Assembly: GCA_003023695.1 (NCBI GenBank)
Contig: PXYW01000004.1
Coordinates: 52,743 to 116,742 of the forward strand
Length of the DNA: 64,000 bases
DNA from: Sulfobacillus benefaciens
Lineage (GTDB): Bacteria > Bacillota > Sulfobacillia > Sulfobacillales > Sulfobacillaceae
Reading direction: 5' to 3'
In this document: positions 1-7,611 of the stretch, in pieces
Layout: the number at the start of each line of letters is the position of its first letter
Numbering within the stretch: the first letter of the stretch is position 1
The notes under the pieces: generated by a model
Seen by the model: only the letters and a program-made list of their open reading frames with translations
The model's database searches: none
Told to the model about the DNA's origin: nothing
Program-made: the position numbers and the translations under genes

Positions 1-142
1 TGCGGGTGGCTTCTGCGTCTTCTTGACGCAAATCCAACACCGCTACTATGGCACCTTCCTCGGCGAGACGTATCGCCTCGGCTTGTCCAATCCCGCGACC
101 CGCACCGGTTACTACCGCAACGCGTCCTTTAAGTTTCCCCAT
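1..142 (-). CDS. Short-chain dehydrogenase/reductase, N-terminal part only
   Basis: Reading leftward from an ATG at 142, the first 47 codons give a Rossmann N-terminus with the glycine-rich TGAGRGIGQ motif (residues about 12-20) typical of classical SDR NAD(P)H-dependent oxidoreductases. The acidic residue in VLDLR at the end of the second strand suggests NAD(H) preference. An AGGGAG ribosome site lies about 13 nt upstream. The rest is off the left edge. It is the most downstream gene seen in the leftward acyl-CoA operon, so a 3-hydroxyacyl-CoA dehydrogenase-like role is plausible but not shown. Confidence 0.85.
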   Translation of the reverse strand, partial: MGKLKGRVAVVTGAGRGIGQAEAIRLAEEGAIVAVLDLRQEDAEATR

Positions 143-173
143 AGCATGGTCACACTCCCTTAGTGAATGGTTA

Positions 174-953
174 TCAACGGCCTTCAAATTGCGGACGCCT
201 TTTTTCTAGAAACGCCGTAACCCCTTCTTTGTGGTCATGGCTAGCAACCATGTGCGGTTGAGTAGCTTGCTCAGCTCGCAGCATCTCTTCCAAGGTGCTG
301 GAAAACGACTTGTCGGCCAATAGTTTCATTTGCCCAATGGCCAGTCCTGGGCCATGCACCAGGCGATCCATCAATGCCTCGGTTGCTGATTGCAGTTGTT
401 CTGAGGGCACCACTCGGTTGACAATCCCTAAATCACGGGCCTCGGACGCAGAAATAGGGTCTCCCAGAAACAAAAGTTCTTTGGCTTTGTGCGGTCCGAG
501 CAATCGCGGCAGAAAGTACATTCCGCCACCATCGGAAATCAGTCCCACTTGGACAAAACTCATCACAAACTTGGCGTCCTCAGCAGCCACAATTAAATCG
601 CAGGCCAATGCCAAGTTAAAGCCGGCACCAACGCAAAACCCGTGCACTTGAGCCACGACCGGTTTGGCAAGATGTTTTAAGGCAAGCACGGCTTGATTTA
701 ATCGGCCCACATACTCTTCGACGATATCGGGATTGGCGGCTTGCATGGCACGTACGTCTCCCCCTGTGCAAAACGCCCGCCCTGCTCCTTTAATGACCAC
801 ACCTTTAATCGATTCGTCTAAGGCAATCTTGTTCATGGTCGTGGTAATGCCATCCACAATCTCTTCACTCAGCGCATTCAATACCTCGGGGCGGTTCAGT
901 GTAACCCACGCTACACTGCCCTTTTGTTCCACTAAAAGTTCCGCTGCCGCCAT
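174..953 (-). CDS. Enoyl-CoA hydratase/isomerase family protein
   Basis: A 259-residue crotonase-fold protein, which would hydrate or isomerise enoyl-CoA in beta-oxidation. The oxyanion-hole regions are visible (GRAFCTGGD, then [12 protein letters not shown]), and so is a [14 protein letters not shown] segment. The Asp in that segment, where hydratases usually carry Glu, resembles PaaG-type isomerases. The longer reading frame starts at 1028 inside the upstream gene. I chose the ATG at 953 because an AGGGGAG site sits about 10 nt before it, and it lies just past the stop of the phosphotransferase gene. Third complete enzyme downstream of the acyl-CoA dehydrogenase in a tightly packed operon. 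Confidence 0.88.
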   Translation of the reverse strand: MAAAELLVEQKGSVAWVTLNRPEVLNALSEEIVDGITTTMNKIALDESIKGVVIKGAGRAFCTGGDVRAMQAANPDIVEEYVGRLNQAVLALKHLAKPVVAQVHGFCVGAGFNLALACDLIVAAEDAKFVMSFVQVGLISDGGGMYFLPRLLGPHKAKELLFLGDPISASEARDLGIVNRVVPSEQLQSATEALMDRLVHGPGLAIGQMKLLADKSFSSTLEEMLRAEQATQPHMVASHDHKEGVTAFLEKRRPQFEGR

Positions 954-976
954 TTTTGATGAATCTCCCCTCGTGA

Positions 977-2035
977 CTAAATTTGACGCAAATGTGGCCG
1001 TGTAGACAAAGCGTAATCGACCAGCCACTCCACCACTTGGTTCATGTCGGCAAACCGAGGATCTTGAGTCTGACCGCGGTGGTATCGATAATAGATTTGG
1101 GCAACGATCACGGCAAGTTTAAAATAGGCAAAGGTCAGGTAATAGGAAAAATGAGTCAAATCACGACCGCTTAATCGGGCATATTCAGAAATCCATCGAT
1201 CCCGGCTCCAAAACCCAGGCAATATCGTGATTTTTTCGTGGAGCGCATTCTTCATCCGTTCATCGTCGTTGTCCTGAATCCAGTAACTCATAGCGACCGC
1301 CACATCCGCTATCGGATCCCCGACAGTGCTCATTTCCCAATCAAAAATTCCTGCCACATCATGATAATCTGGATCAAACACCATATTATTCAGTTTGTAA
1401 TCGTAATGAATAATCGTCGGTGGAGGCGAGGGTGGAACATGGTTCAAAAGCCACTGGGTCAATTCTTGATCTCCTGCAATGTCAGCAATTTTTGCCCGCT
1501 GGTAACGCCCAATCCAACCTTCCACTTGACGCCGCAAAAACCCTTCGGGTTTAACCCTAGACTCGAGTCCGGTGCGTTTCCAGTCCACTGCATGCAAATC
1601 CACCATGCGCTCGACCAATATTTTGGAAATGCGTTCGCCGAGTGTGGGCGTGTATCCTCCGGGTTCAAGGGTCTCCTCCAACAATACCCCAGGACGATGC
1701 TCCATTAAAAAGAACGTACTTCCCAGCACCGAAGCGTCAGTACAGAGCGCAATAGGTTTAGGAGCCCAGGGAAATACGGGATAGATACCAACAAGCCACT
1801 CATATTCACGCACCATATCATGAGCCTTCGGCGGCACCGGTCCCAGCGGAGGGCGGCGCAAAACATAATCTTGCCCTCCAAGAGACAACAGATAGGTCAA
1901 ATTAGAACGGCCTGCGGCAAATTGCCAAATCTGCAGAGGCGCTCCAGGCAAATCCGGTATCGCATTGCGCAAATATGATTCCAGGCGCACGATATCGAGT
2001 TCTTCTCCAGATCTCATTGGCGTAAGTTGCGACAT
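977..2035 (-). CDS. Aminoglycoside-phosphotransferase-fold kinase, ACAD10/11-like
   Basis: A 352-residue kinase-like protein of the APH/choline-kinase fold. The catalytic loop HYDYKLNN and the metal-binding DWE (FDWEMSTVGDP) are both present. In this context, next to an acyl-CoA dehydrogenase, it matches the ACAD10/ACAD11 kinase domain, which in eukaryotes is fused to an acyl-CoA dehydrogenase and acts on 4-hydroxyacyl-CoAs. A role here is inferred from that family. An ATG at 2053 overlaps the SDR stop (TGAATG) but contains the ribosome site itself. The ATG at 2035 follows GAGGAG with 11-nt spacing and is preferred. Confidence 0.85.
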   Translation of the reverse strand: MSQLTPMRSGEELDIVRLESYLRNAIPDLPGAPLQIWQFAAGRSNLTYLLSLGGQDYVLRRPPLGPVPPKAHDMVREYEWLVGIYPVFPWAPKPIALCTDASVLGSTFFLMEHRPGVLLEETLEPGGYTPTLGERISKILVERMVDLHAVDWKRTGLESRVKPEGFLRRQVEGWIGRYQRAKIADIAGDQELTQWLLNHVPPSPPPTIIHYDYKLNNMVFDPDYHDVAGIFDWEMSTVGDPIADVAVAMSYWIQDNDDERMKNALHEKITILPGFWSRDRWISEYARLSGRDLTHFSYYLTFAYFKLAVIVAQIYYRYHRGQTQDPRFADMNQVVEWLVDYALSTRPHLRQI

Positions 2036-2053
2036 ATTTTCACCGCTCCTCAT

Positions 2054-2824
2054 TCACACGGATTGACCACCATCAACCACGATGACTGCCCCGGTCATGT
2101 AATCGGAAGCCTTTGACGCCAACAACACCGCAATACCCTTGATATCGTCTGGCGCGCCAAAGCGTTTGAGCGGCGTGGAGTCTAAAAGAAACTCGGCATT
2201 TTGTTCAATAATGGCCCGGGACATCTTGGTCGGGAAAAACCCCGGAGCGATGGCGTTCACTTGAATTCCCAACGGGCCCCATTTCACCGCCAAATCTCGA
2301 GTCAACGCAATAATGGCTCCCTTGCTTGTGCTATAACCGACGGCATCCAGCGCCCGAGGATTACTGCCGCGAAGTCCTGCGACCGATGCAATATTAATGA
2401 TCTTTCCAGAGTGTTGCGGTATCATGACACGCGCTGCCTGTTGACTCATTAAAAACGTCCCGGTAACGTTGACCTCCATCACCTTATGCCAGGCTTCAAT
2501 CGGCATGTCGACCGCCGGTGCCCCCCAACTGGCTCCGCTGTTATTGACCACAATATCTAGTGAATGAAATTCTTCAATAGTGGTATTAACGACTTGTGCT
2601 ACTTGTTCAGGAGAACTTACATCCAGCGGCAGTGCCAAAGCCTTTCCCCCGAGCTTCACCAATGCGTCGGCGGTCTCCTCGCAAGCCGCCAATTTCCGTG
2701 AGCACACTACCAGGTTAGCTCCCGCTTCGGCCAAAGCCTCCGCCATGACCCGGCCCAGTCCGCGCCCTCCTCCAGTGACAATGGCCGTCTTGCCATGGCA
2801 ATCAAATAGTTCTTGGACCTTCAG
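2054..2824 (-). CDS. Short-chain dehydrogenase/reductase with apparent CTG start
   Basis: A 256-residue SDR. Starting at the first in-frame ATG (2746) would delete the nucleotide-binding motif, yet the in-frame sequence upstream encodes TGGGRGLGR, the expected glycine-rich loop. Between that loop and the previous gene's TAA (2843-2845) the frame contains no ATG, GTG or TTG. A CTG at 2822-2824 sits 6-7 nt after AAGGAGGGG and is the best start. The catalytic Ser (INIASVAG) and YSTSK are present. The basic residue after strand 2 (VCSRK) suggests NADP(H). The TGAATG junction with the kinase gene suggests coupled translation. Confidence 0.85.
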   Translation of the reverse strand: MKVQELFDCHGKTAIVTGGGRGLGRVMAEALAEAGANLVVCSRKLAACEETADALVKLGGKALALPLDVSSPEQVAQVVNTTIEEFHSLDIVVNNSGASWGAPAVDMPIEAWHKVMEVNVTGTFLMSQQAARVMIPQHSGKIINIASVAGLRGSNPRALDAVGYSTSKGAIIALTRDLAVKWGPLGIQVNAIAPGFFPTKMSRAIIEQNAEFLLDSTPLKRFGAPDDIKGIAVLLASKASDYMTGAVIVVDGGQSV

Positions 2825-2842
2825 AAAAACCCCTCCTTCCCT

Positions 2843-4048
2843 TTAGGAACGGTATTGTCTCAACTCGTCACGAGCCAACTGGTCCAAATGCACCTCATCG
2901 GGACCGTCTGCAATGCGCAGCGTGCGTGCATTGGCCCACATACGGGCTAAGGGAAAGTCATCGCTGACGCCGGCTCCGCCAAATGTCTGAATGGCACGAT
3001 CCAGCACCGAGAGTGCCACGTTTGGCGCCACCACTTTGATCATGGCAATTTCGCGCCGCGCTGCCTTATTCCCTTCGGTGTCCATCTTATAGGCGGCCCA
3101 TTGGGTTAATAATCGAGCTTGATCAATCGCTATCCTAGATTGTGCAATCCACTGGCGAATCACGCCTTGATCAGCCAAAGATTTCCCAAAGGTTTCCCGG
3201 GTTAACGATCTGCGGGCCATCAATTCCAAAGCACGTTCGGCTGCCCCAATCATCCGCATCGAGTGGTGAATTCGTCCCGGTCCGAGCCTCCCCTGAGCAA
3301 TGGCAAATCCTTTCCCTTCACCCCAAATGATATTATCTTCCGGAACCCTAACCTGGTCAAAAGTGATCTCGCCATGCCCATGCGGCGCATCGTCATAGCC
3401 AAAAACCGGCAGTACCCGTGTAACCGTCACTCCAGGCGTATCCAGCGGCACCAGAATCATTGATTGACGTTCATATTTAGGACCTTCGGGATTGGTTAAT
3501 CCCATGACAATCGACACTCGGCATTGGGGATGACCAGCACCGGACGACCACCATTTGCGCCCATTAATGACATATTCATGCCCATCTTTGACAATTTGGG
3601 TACGGATATTAGTAGCGTCAGACGACGCCACATCGGGCTCCGTCATTGAAAAACAGGAGCGGATAGTGCCATCTAACAACGGTTTGAGCCAGGTTTCCTT
3701 TTGTGCTTCTGACCCGTAGCGAACTAAAACCTCCATATTACCGGTATCCGGTGCATCACAATTGAAGACCTCAGCGGCGAAGTAGGCACGTCCCATGATC
3801 TCCGCCAATGGCGCATATTCCGTGTTCGTCAACCCCGCACCATATTCCGATTCTGGCAAAAATAGATTCCACAATCCTTGTTTTCGAGCTTTTTGTTTCA
3901 ACTCCTCTATAATTGGCGGCACCGCAAACCCGAGTTCACGGACTTGCCGTTCATAAAGATGCTCGTTAGGGTAAATGTAGTCATCCATAAACTTTGTTAG
4001 TTGCTTTTGTAACTCTTGTGCTCGTTCGGACATAGCAAATGGTGTCAT
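2843..4048 (-). CDS. Acyl-CoA dehydrogenase (ACAD10/11-like)
   Basis: A 401-residue flavoprotein dehydrogenase catalysing alpha,beta-oxidation of acyl-CoA. Family motifs include [13 protein letters not shown] (substrate/FAD segment), a central [13 protein letters not shown] helix, and C-terminal [15 protein letters not shown], which carries the likely catalytic-loop Glu region of the ACAD10/11 subgroup. The annotated start is the ATG at 4048, 8 nt after GAGGAGG. An in-frame ATG at 4096 lies within the promoter/operator and is unlikely. It is the first gene of the leftward operon, and its product should feed the enoyl-CoA hydratase and SDR encoded downstream. Confidence 0.92.
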   Translation of the reverse strand: MTPFAMSERAQELQKQLTKFMDDYIYPNEHLYERQVRELGFAVPPIIEELKQKARKQGLWNLFLPESEYGAGLTNTEYAPLAEIMGRAYFAAEVFNCDAPDTGNMEVLVRYGSEAQKETWLKPLLDGTIRSCFSMTEPDVASSDATNIRTQIVKDGHEYVINGRKWWSSGAGHPQCRVSIVMGLTNPEGPKYERQSMILVPLDTPGVTVTRVLPVFGYDDAPHGHGEITFDQVRVPEDNIIWGEGKGFAIAQGRLGPGRIHHSMRMIGAAERALELMARRSLTRETFGKSLADQGVIRQWIAQSRIAIDQARLLTQWAAYKMDTEGNKAARREIAMIKVVAPNVALSVLDRAIQTFGGAGVSDDFPLARMWANARTLRIADGPDEVHLDQLARDELRQYRS

Positions 4049-4066
4049 CGGTACTGCCTCCTCGAA

Positions 4067-4120
4067 CATACTGACTGACGAGTATGGTTCAAGCATACCC
4101 TATTTTAATGGGTTCCCCAA
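4067..4120 (-). promoter_or_regulatory. Promoter with overlapping palindromic operator for the acyl-CoA operon
   Basis: On the minus strand a -35 TTGGGG (4115-4120) and -10 TATGCT (4092-4097) are separated by 17 nt. Starting 5 nt after the -10 is an inverted repeat CATACT-N8-AGTATG (4067-4086), followed by the ribosome site of the acyl-CoA dehydrogenase gene. The position over the expected transcription start suggests a repressor, probably TetR-like as in other fatty-acid degradation operons (inference). The arrangement is closely echoed at 13529-13578. Confidence 0.6.
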
Positions 4121-5310
4121 GAGATCTTTTTACCCTTAAGACTCAGACTCCGCATGTCACCAAATGGAAATTACCATAGTAGATATTCTGGGCAGCCAGC
4201 AATCCCCGTCTCAACATCGTGTCTCGCCAGAGAGCAGACGTGCGCTATTATCATGTATTGTTTCCGCAATCATTGCACCCCTTGTGCACCATCCGACCTG
4301 GCAATAGCTCGATATAGTCGTTCCTGCGGGATTCGCGTGGCGCGCTATCAGTGAGCAATGGAATGTAGTGAGCTTGCAAGTTTATCCCTTATTGGATAAT
4401 TAGCTCACTGAGCATCTGAGCAACCATGATCATATAGACGGATGAAAGCAGATTTATCGGCCCATGAAAGACTTTACCCAAAGTGGAAAATTTTGGCCGT
4501 GATTCGGCTTACATGTGTACTTTTGGCCTATAAGTGCTTTACGGCAACCTTTGAGGACGACTGAACGGGGCTCGTGTAGCGCTATAATTGGCCAACTATT
4601 GGTTTATTTCGTGGCCAACAATTGGCTAAAGTCACACCATTGATTCATGAGATTGGTTGGGTGTGCCGAACGGTGCTGCAGTGGCGCAGTCATCAACACT
4701 TTCATCAGCACGAGCGAGACGAAGCTATATGCACAGTGTTCTCCATGGATGCCGAATCCGCATTTTCCAGAATACCCAAAACGTCTCAGATGTATTCAGG
4801 CGCGCCGCCGTCGCTTGGACGGGGGGTTCACTAGAAAGAAAGAGCAGGCACTGGAGGAAGAAGTAGTATCCCGAAATATTAGGGATTACTTGTTCGTGTC
4901 TTAAGTCACACTGCAAAACACTCTACAGCCTTGCTGGTATCCAAATCGGGTGCATTCCGTTGTAAAATCCGCTGCCCGTCCCATGACAACCGCAGAACGG
5001 TTCGGTTGGCCTTGAATGCGGCGTCACCATGAAGCCATGGAATAGGTGTTTTGGAGCCACAGCGTAGATGCGAAGAAGTGCTGACTTCGTTTCTGTACGA
5101 GGGTTCCAGCGCATCGGGGCAACCCCATAGACGCCTGAGTGCGGTTCTTCTAATCCCGGCCGAATCCTTCCGGGGACACCAAATTATTTGTGGCCCCACA
5201 AGGGTTTCCGGGTTTTCACCGTTGCCAACGCAGACGGTGATTTTTATTTTGTGTGCCTATAGTGTGCCGTTTCCAAACAGGAGGCTTTCGGGTTTTCTCG
5301 TAGCCTGCTG
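4121..5310. other. Gene-free region with repeat-like motifs
   Basis: No reading frame here is convincing: the frames are short, overlap each other and lack ribosome sites. Two pairs of short direct repeats stand out: TTTTGGCC at 4491-4498 and 4521-4528, and GGCCAAC(T/A)ATTGG at 4590-4602 and 4613-4625. Together with the integrase and IS66 remnants to the right this looks like insertion-sequence debris, but no element end could be defined. Confidence 0.4.
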
Positions 5311-5460
5311 TTACAACGTCGGCAACACATGACTGTAGGTGTCTAGGGTGAGAGTAATACTCGCATGTCCGAGTCGTTCACTGACCACCTTGGGGTTTTC
5401 GCCTGCCACTAGGAGCAATATGGCACGCGTATGACGCTTATGTAGCCGGTAGCATAAGCG
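5311..5460 (-). pseudogene. Tyrosine recombinase (phage-type integrase), C-terminal fragment
   Basis: The minus-strand frame ending at TAA 5311-5313 reads HTRAILLLVAGENPKVVSER, then LGHASITLTLDTYSHVLPTL. This is the classic integrase C-terminus with the catalytic LGH and the nucleophilic Tyr of DTYSH. Only about 50 codons remain. The expected HDLRHT box reads HKRHT, one residue short, and an in-frame TGA lies at 5461-5463. The rest of the gene is missing, so this is a remnant of an integrative element or plasmid. A 12-bp inverted repeat sits exactly on the damaged active-site box. Confidence 0.85.
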
Positions 5461-5464
5461 TCAT
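5431..5464. repeat. Perfect 12-bp inverted repeat inside the integrase remnant
   Basis: ATGACGCTTATG (5431-5442) and its exact complement (5453-5464) flank a 10-nt loop, TAGCCGGTAG. Part of one arm encodes the KRH of the damaged integrase box, so the second arm looks like an inverted duplication at a breakpoint. Each arm contains TAAGCGTCA, which also occurs in the IS66-type end at 7026-7034. Confidence 0.8.
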
Positions 5465-5571
5465 TATGGGTCGACCACGGTTATGCGAAGTCACCCCCAG
5501 AGTAGCGCAATATAGAAAGGCTTCCACCCAATATCCTGTCACATAATGTTCAACGGCAAAGGTTTTCTAGC

Positions 5572-5703
5572 GTAACCGTCAAATCTTACCCACATTCCAT
5601 TCGGCGCGGTGGCACGGCATACTCGGGTTAACACCCCGAGTAAAGGAGTGAACTGCCGATGACGACTACGGAACGTGAAACGCTTCAACAGGTCTGGAAT
5701 GCA
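5572..5703 (+). repeat. Left copy of the IS66-type end
   Basis: Colinear without gaps with the reverse complement of 6903-7034, with scattered mismatches by eye. It includes the terminal motif, an ACTCGGG/CCCGAGT leader hairpin (about 5620-5641), AAAGGAGTG, and the ATG at 5659. Confidence 0.85.
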
Positions 5704-5766
5704 CGCATACAGGAATTTCGCTCAGCCGACGGTATCACACGAAGAGTACCTGTGTCAGCGATTTGA
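5659..5766 (+). pseudogene. IS66 TnpA-like protein, N-terminal fragment
   Basis: Thirty-five codons beginning MTTTERETLQQVWNARIQEF and ending at TGA. The WNARIQEFRSADG stretch matches the start of the small IS66 accessory protein TnpA, which normally continues into a helix-turn-helix region of about 100 residues. Homology stops at residue 25-30, so this is a truncated copy. AAAGGAG lies 10 nt before the ATG, within the inverted-repeat arm. Confidence 0.6.
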
Positions 5767-6056
5767 GACTTACGCCACCATAGCACGTTCGGGGTGTTGC
5801 GGCGGTGAAAGCCGGCTGGGTTAGCACAGGTCTTGCGGACCGGCACAGCGCATCATCAAGTCCTCCCCCATACCCATATGCGCTATGACGAACGGTTGTC
5901 GCCATGCGACACATCGACCCCAGGTATATCCGCGAACATGGAAGAGGTTCAAAGACGCAGCCATGTCGGTTTACGAAACGAACCCTCCCCAATCTATGAG
6001 GGTCATAGAGAACCTTTCCATGGGCACGTCACGCGCCATCGTCGCGCCTCATTCCT

Positions 6057-6674
6057 TCAATGTGTGTTGCCGGACCGCGCTCCGAGCGAAATCCCTAGGA
6101 TGATGTGATAAATCTCGGCGGGATAAAAAGCTCCGTCCATGAGCGCAACGAGCCCCGTCGTGGGAAACGCTAACATATCTTCATAGAATTGGGCAACCCA
6201 CGCGTGAACCCAAGGATTGGAGAACGCTGCGCCGATGAAAACCCAGTAGCCCAATGCGGTGAGCACGCGACTGGGTAGCGTCCAGCTTCGGCTCAATTGG
6301 CGCCCAAGGGCACTGAAGGTCACCCACGCCACCACCATGGCCATCGTGGCCACGATGGCCGCGGTGAAAGGCGCCAGAGGATGCACAGGAAGCCCACCCC
6401 GAATAAACACGCCGCCGGCGCTCGCAATGGCCGTGATCCAACTGGTTGCGAGCAAGGCCGTCGCGATAACGCCCACCATCACCATGGTACCGGTCTTCCA
6501 AAGGATGCTCGCAACCGGGACCGCCAGACACGCGACGCCGAGTGACCACCAGAATAGTGGGTCCCAAAAAAATCCCGTCTCGGGAATGGTGACGACGACC
6601 GTCGCGGTGCCGGCGGCGACAATCGCCAATAAAATCGCCGTTGCCACGATGACCGTGAGAATATAACGGTGCAT
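6057..6674 (-). CDS. Polytopic membrane protein, unknown function
   Basis: A 205-residue, strongly hydrophobic protein with about five membrane segments by eye (residues about 5-27, 38-55, 60-85, 100-125 and 135-155) and a short C-terminal tail. No catalytic motif or family was recognised. The ATG at 6674 follows a G-rich ribosome site and is preferred to the GTG at 6683. It is the second gene of a two-gene operon expressed from the right-hand IS66-type end, and is therefore passenger cargo of that element. Confidence 0.6.
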   Translation of the reverse strand: MHRYILTVIVATAILLAIVAAGTATVVVTIPETGFFWDPLFWWSLGVACLAVPVASILWKTGTMVMVGVIATALLATSWITAIASAGGVFIRGGLPVHPLAPFTAAIVATMAMVVAWVTFSALGRQLSRSWTLPSRVLTALGYWVFIGAAFSNPWVHAWVAQFYEDMLAFPTTGLVALMDGAFYPAEIYHIILGISLGARSGNTH

Positions 6675-6695
6675 CTCACGCACCCCCCCAGAATC

Positions 6696-6947
6696 CTAAC
6701 GCCGGGAGACCTGGCGGTGCCACGACGCCAACCATCCGCGCGTATCCGATCCCACGGCGGTCTGAACACTCTCTCGCCTCGCCTCCTCAACTTCTATCCG
6801 CGACTGGGCGAACCCCTTGCGCATCATGCCCCACCTCTCCTTTATCGAAACCCCGGCCCAAAAGCCGACAGCCAGCGATGTTTGGTAATCGAAATAGTTT
6901 TGAGCATACCATACCTGTTGAAGCGTTTCACGTTCCGTAGTCGTCAT
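6696..6947 (-). CDS. 83-residue passenger protein fused to TnpA start
   Basis: The first 12-13 residues (MTTTERETLQQVW) are those of the IS66 TnpA-like leader. The rest, from YAQNYFDYQTSLAVGFWAG onward, is unrelated to TnpA and not recognised. It has one weakly hydrophobic stretch, a charged EVEEARRES helix and a basic C-terminus. It seems that a passenger frame has captured the promoter, leader hairpin, ribosome site and start of a transposon gene. The stop is 21 nt before the start of the membrane-protein gene, so the two are probably cotranscribed. Confidence 0.55.
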   Translation of the reverse strand: MTTTERETLQQVWYAQNYFDYQTSLAVGFWAGVSIKERWGMMRKGFAQSRIEVEEARRESVQTAVGSDTRGWLASWHRQVSRR

Positions 6948-7034
6948 CGGTATTTCACTCCTTTACTCGGTGTGGTAACCCGAGTATGCCTTGCAACCGC
7001 GCCGAATGGAATGTGGGTAAGATTTGACGCTTAC
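6903..7034 (-). repeat. Right copy of the IS66-type end
   Basis: Inverted partner of 5572-5703. The terminal motif GTAAGCGTCAAAT reads leftward from 7034, the leader hairpin follows, and the start codon is at 6947. Both copies place the ATG exactly 87 nt from the terminal G, so the arms are the same length without gaps. Confidence 0.85.
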
Positions 7035-7096
7035 CCATCAACGCACGATCAGGATGTGGAATCAGGCCCATTTGACGCATTTGTCACAATCTAACT

Positions 7097-7381
7097 TTGC
7101 CGAAGACCTACCACGTGCTGCTACTGGCCTTGCAGTTCGCCCGCTTCATGCGGGCGATGGTCCGCGACGCCCTCCACGATTAGCCGCTCAAGATCCCGCA
7201 TCGGACGGTCCAACGCCCGTCCGATGCCGTAATTTTAGATGCCTTACGCCCGCTCTGGGTCCTCCGCAAAGAGGATGGTGCGGCCGTCTGGTACCAATGG
7301 GCCGAGTGCCACGCCCGTCGCATTCTCGAGGCGCTACAAATCCCCGTCACGCGACGGTTGGTCTGGGAACCGTCCGGTTAG
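7097..7381 (+). pseudogene. Unidentified decayed coding frame
   Basis: One frame reads as protein-like sequence (for example FARFMRAMVRDAL, then LRPLWVLRKEDGAAVWYQWA and ARRILEALQIPV) across a single in-frame TAG (7181-7183) to a TAG at 7379-7381. It is GC-rich like the IS66-bounded element and lies just outside its right end. No family was recognised and no ribosome site supports the start, so it is called a remnant only from the continuity of the frame. Confidence 0.3.
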
Positions 7382-7611
7382 GGTCGGAAAAATTCCCCAA
7401 AACGCCCTGCACTGGCAGGCGGAAGCTGAGGTAAGAGATATTGGGTATCCGTATTTCATGATTGATCGGCCGTTGTGCCTCCCTGAATGAACCGAGTTCT
7501 TTTCCGTCGATCGAAGTCATCTGTAAGCCGCGGCACAACCAGTCAAATGTGATTGTGCGGATGTCTTGTGCTTAGCCCGCTAACGCCCCCTTTAGCTGAA
7601 GAAGGACGTCC

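Larger units (their letters stand above)
5572..7034. mobile_element. Non-autonomous element bounded by two inverted IS66-type left ends
   Basis: The two ends are inverted copies of a 132-nt sequence (5572-5703 forward, 6903-7034 reverse). It starts GTAAGCGTCAAAT (GTAACCGTCAAAT in the left copy), which matches the IS66-family terminal repeat as I know it. It then carries a leader hairpin, a ribosome site and the first codons of an IS66 TnpA-like gene (MTTTERETLQQVW). No complete transposase lies between them. Instead the right end drives an 83-residue gene and a membrane-protein gene. The 8-bp flanks (5564-5571 and 7035-7042) do not match, so no target duplication is visible. Confidence 0.65.

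Noticed and set aside
4622..5332. Several overlapping plus- and minus-strand frames of 60-100 codons
   Set aside because: They overlap in all frames, lack ribosome sites and show no recognisable motif; treated as non-coding debris.
5774..5789. GCCACCATAGCACGTT nearly repeated at 51030-51045, each near an IS66 tnpA scrap
   Set aside because: A 15/16 match is expected by chance somewhere in a window this size, and the orientation relative to the tnpA fragments differs.
6181..6567. Second minus-strand frame of 128 codons inside the membrane-protein gene
   Set aside because: His/Arg/Gly-rich shadow of a hydrophobic gene; composition is not protein-like.
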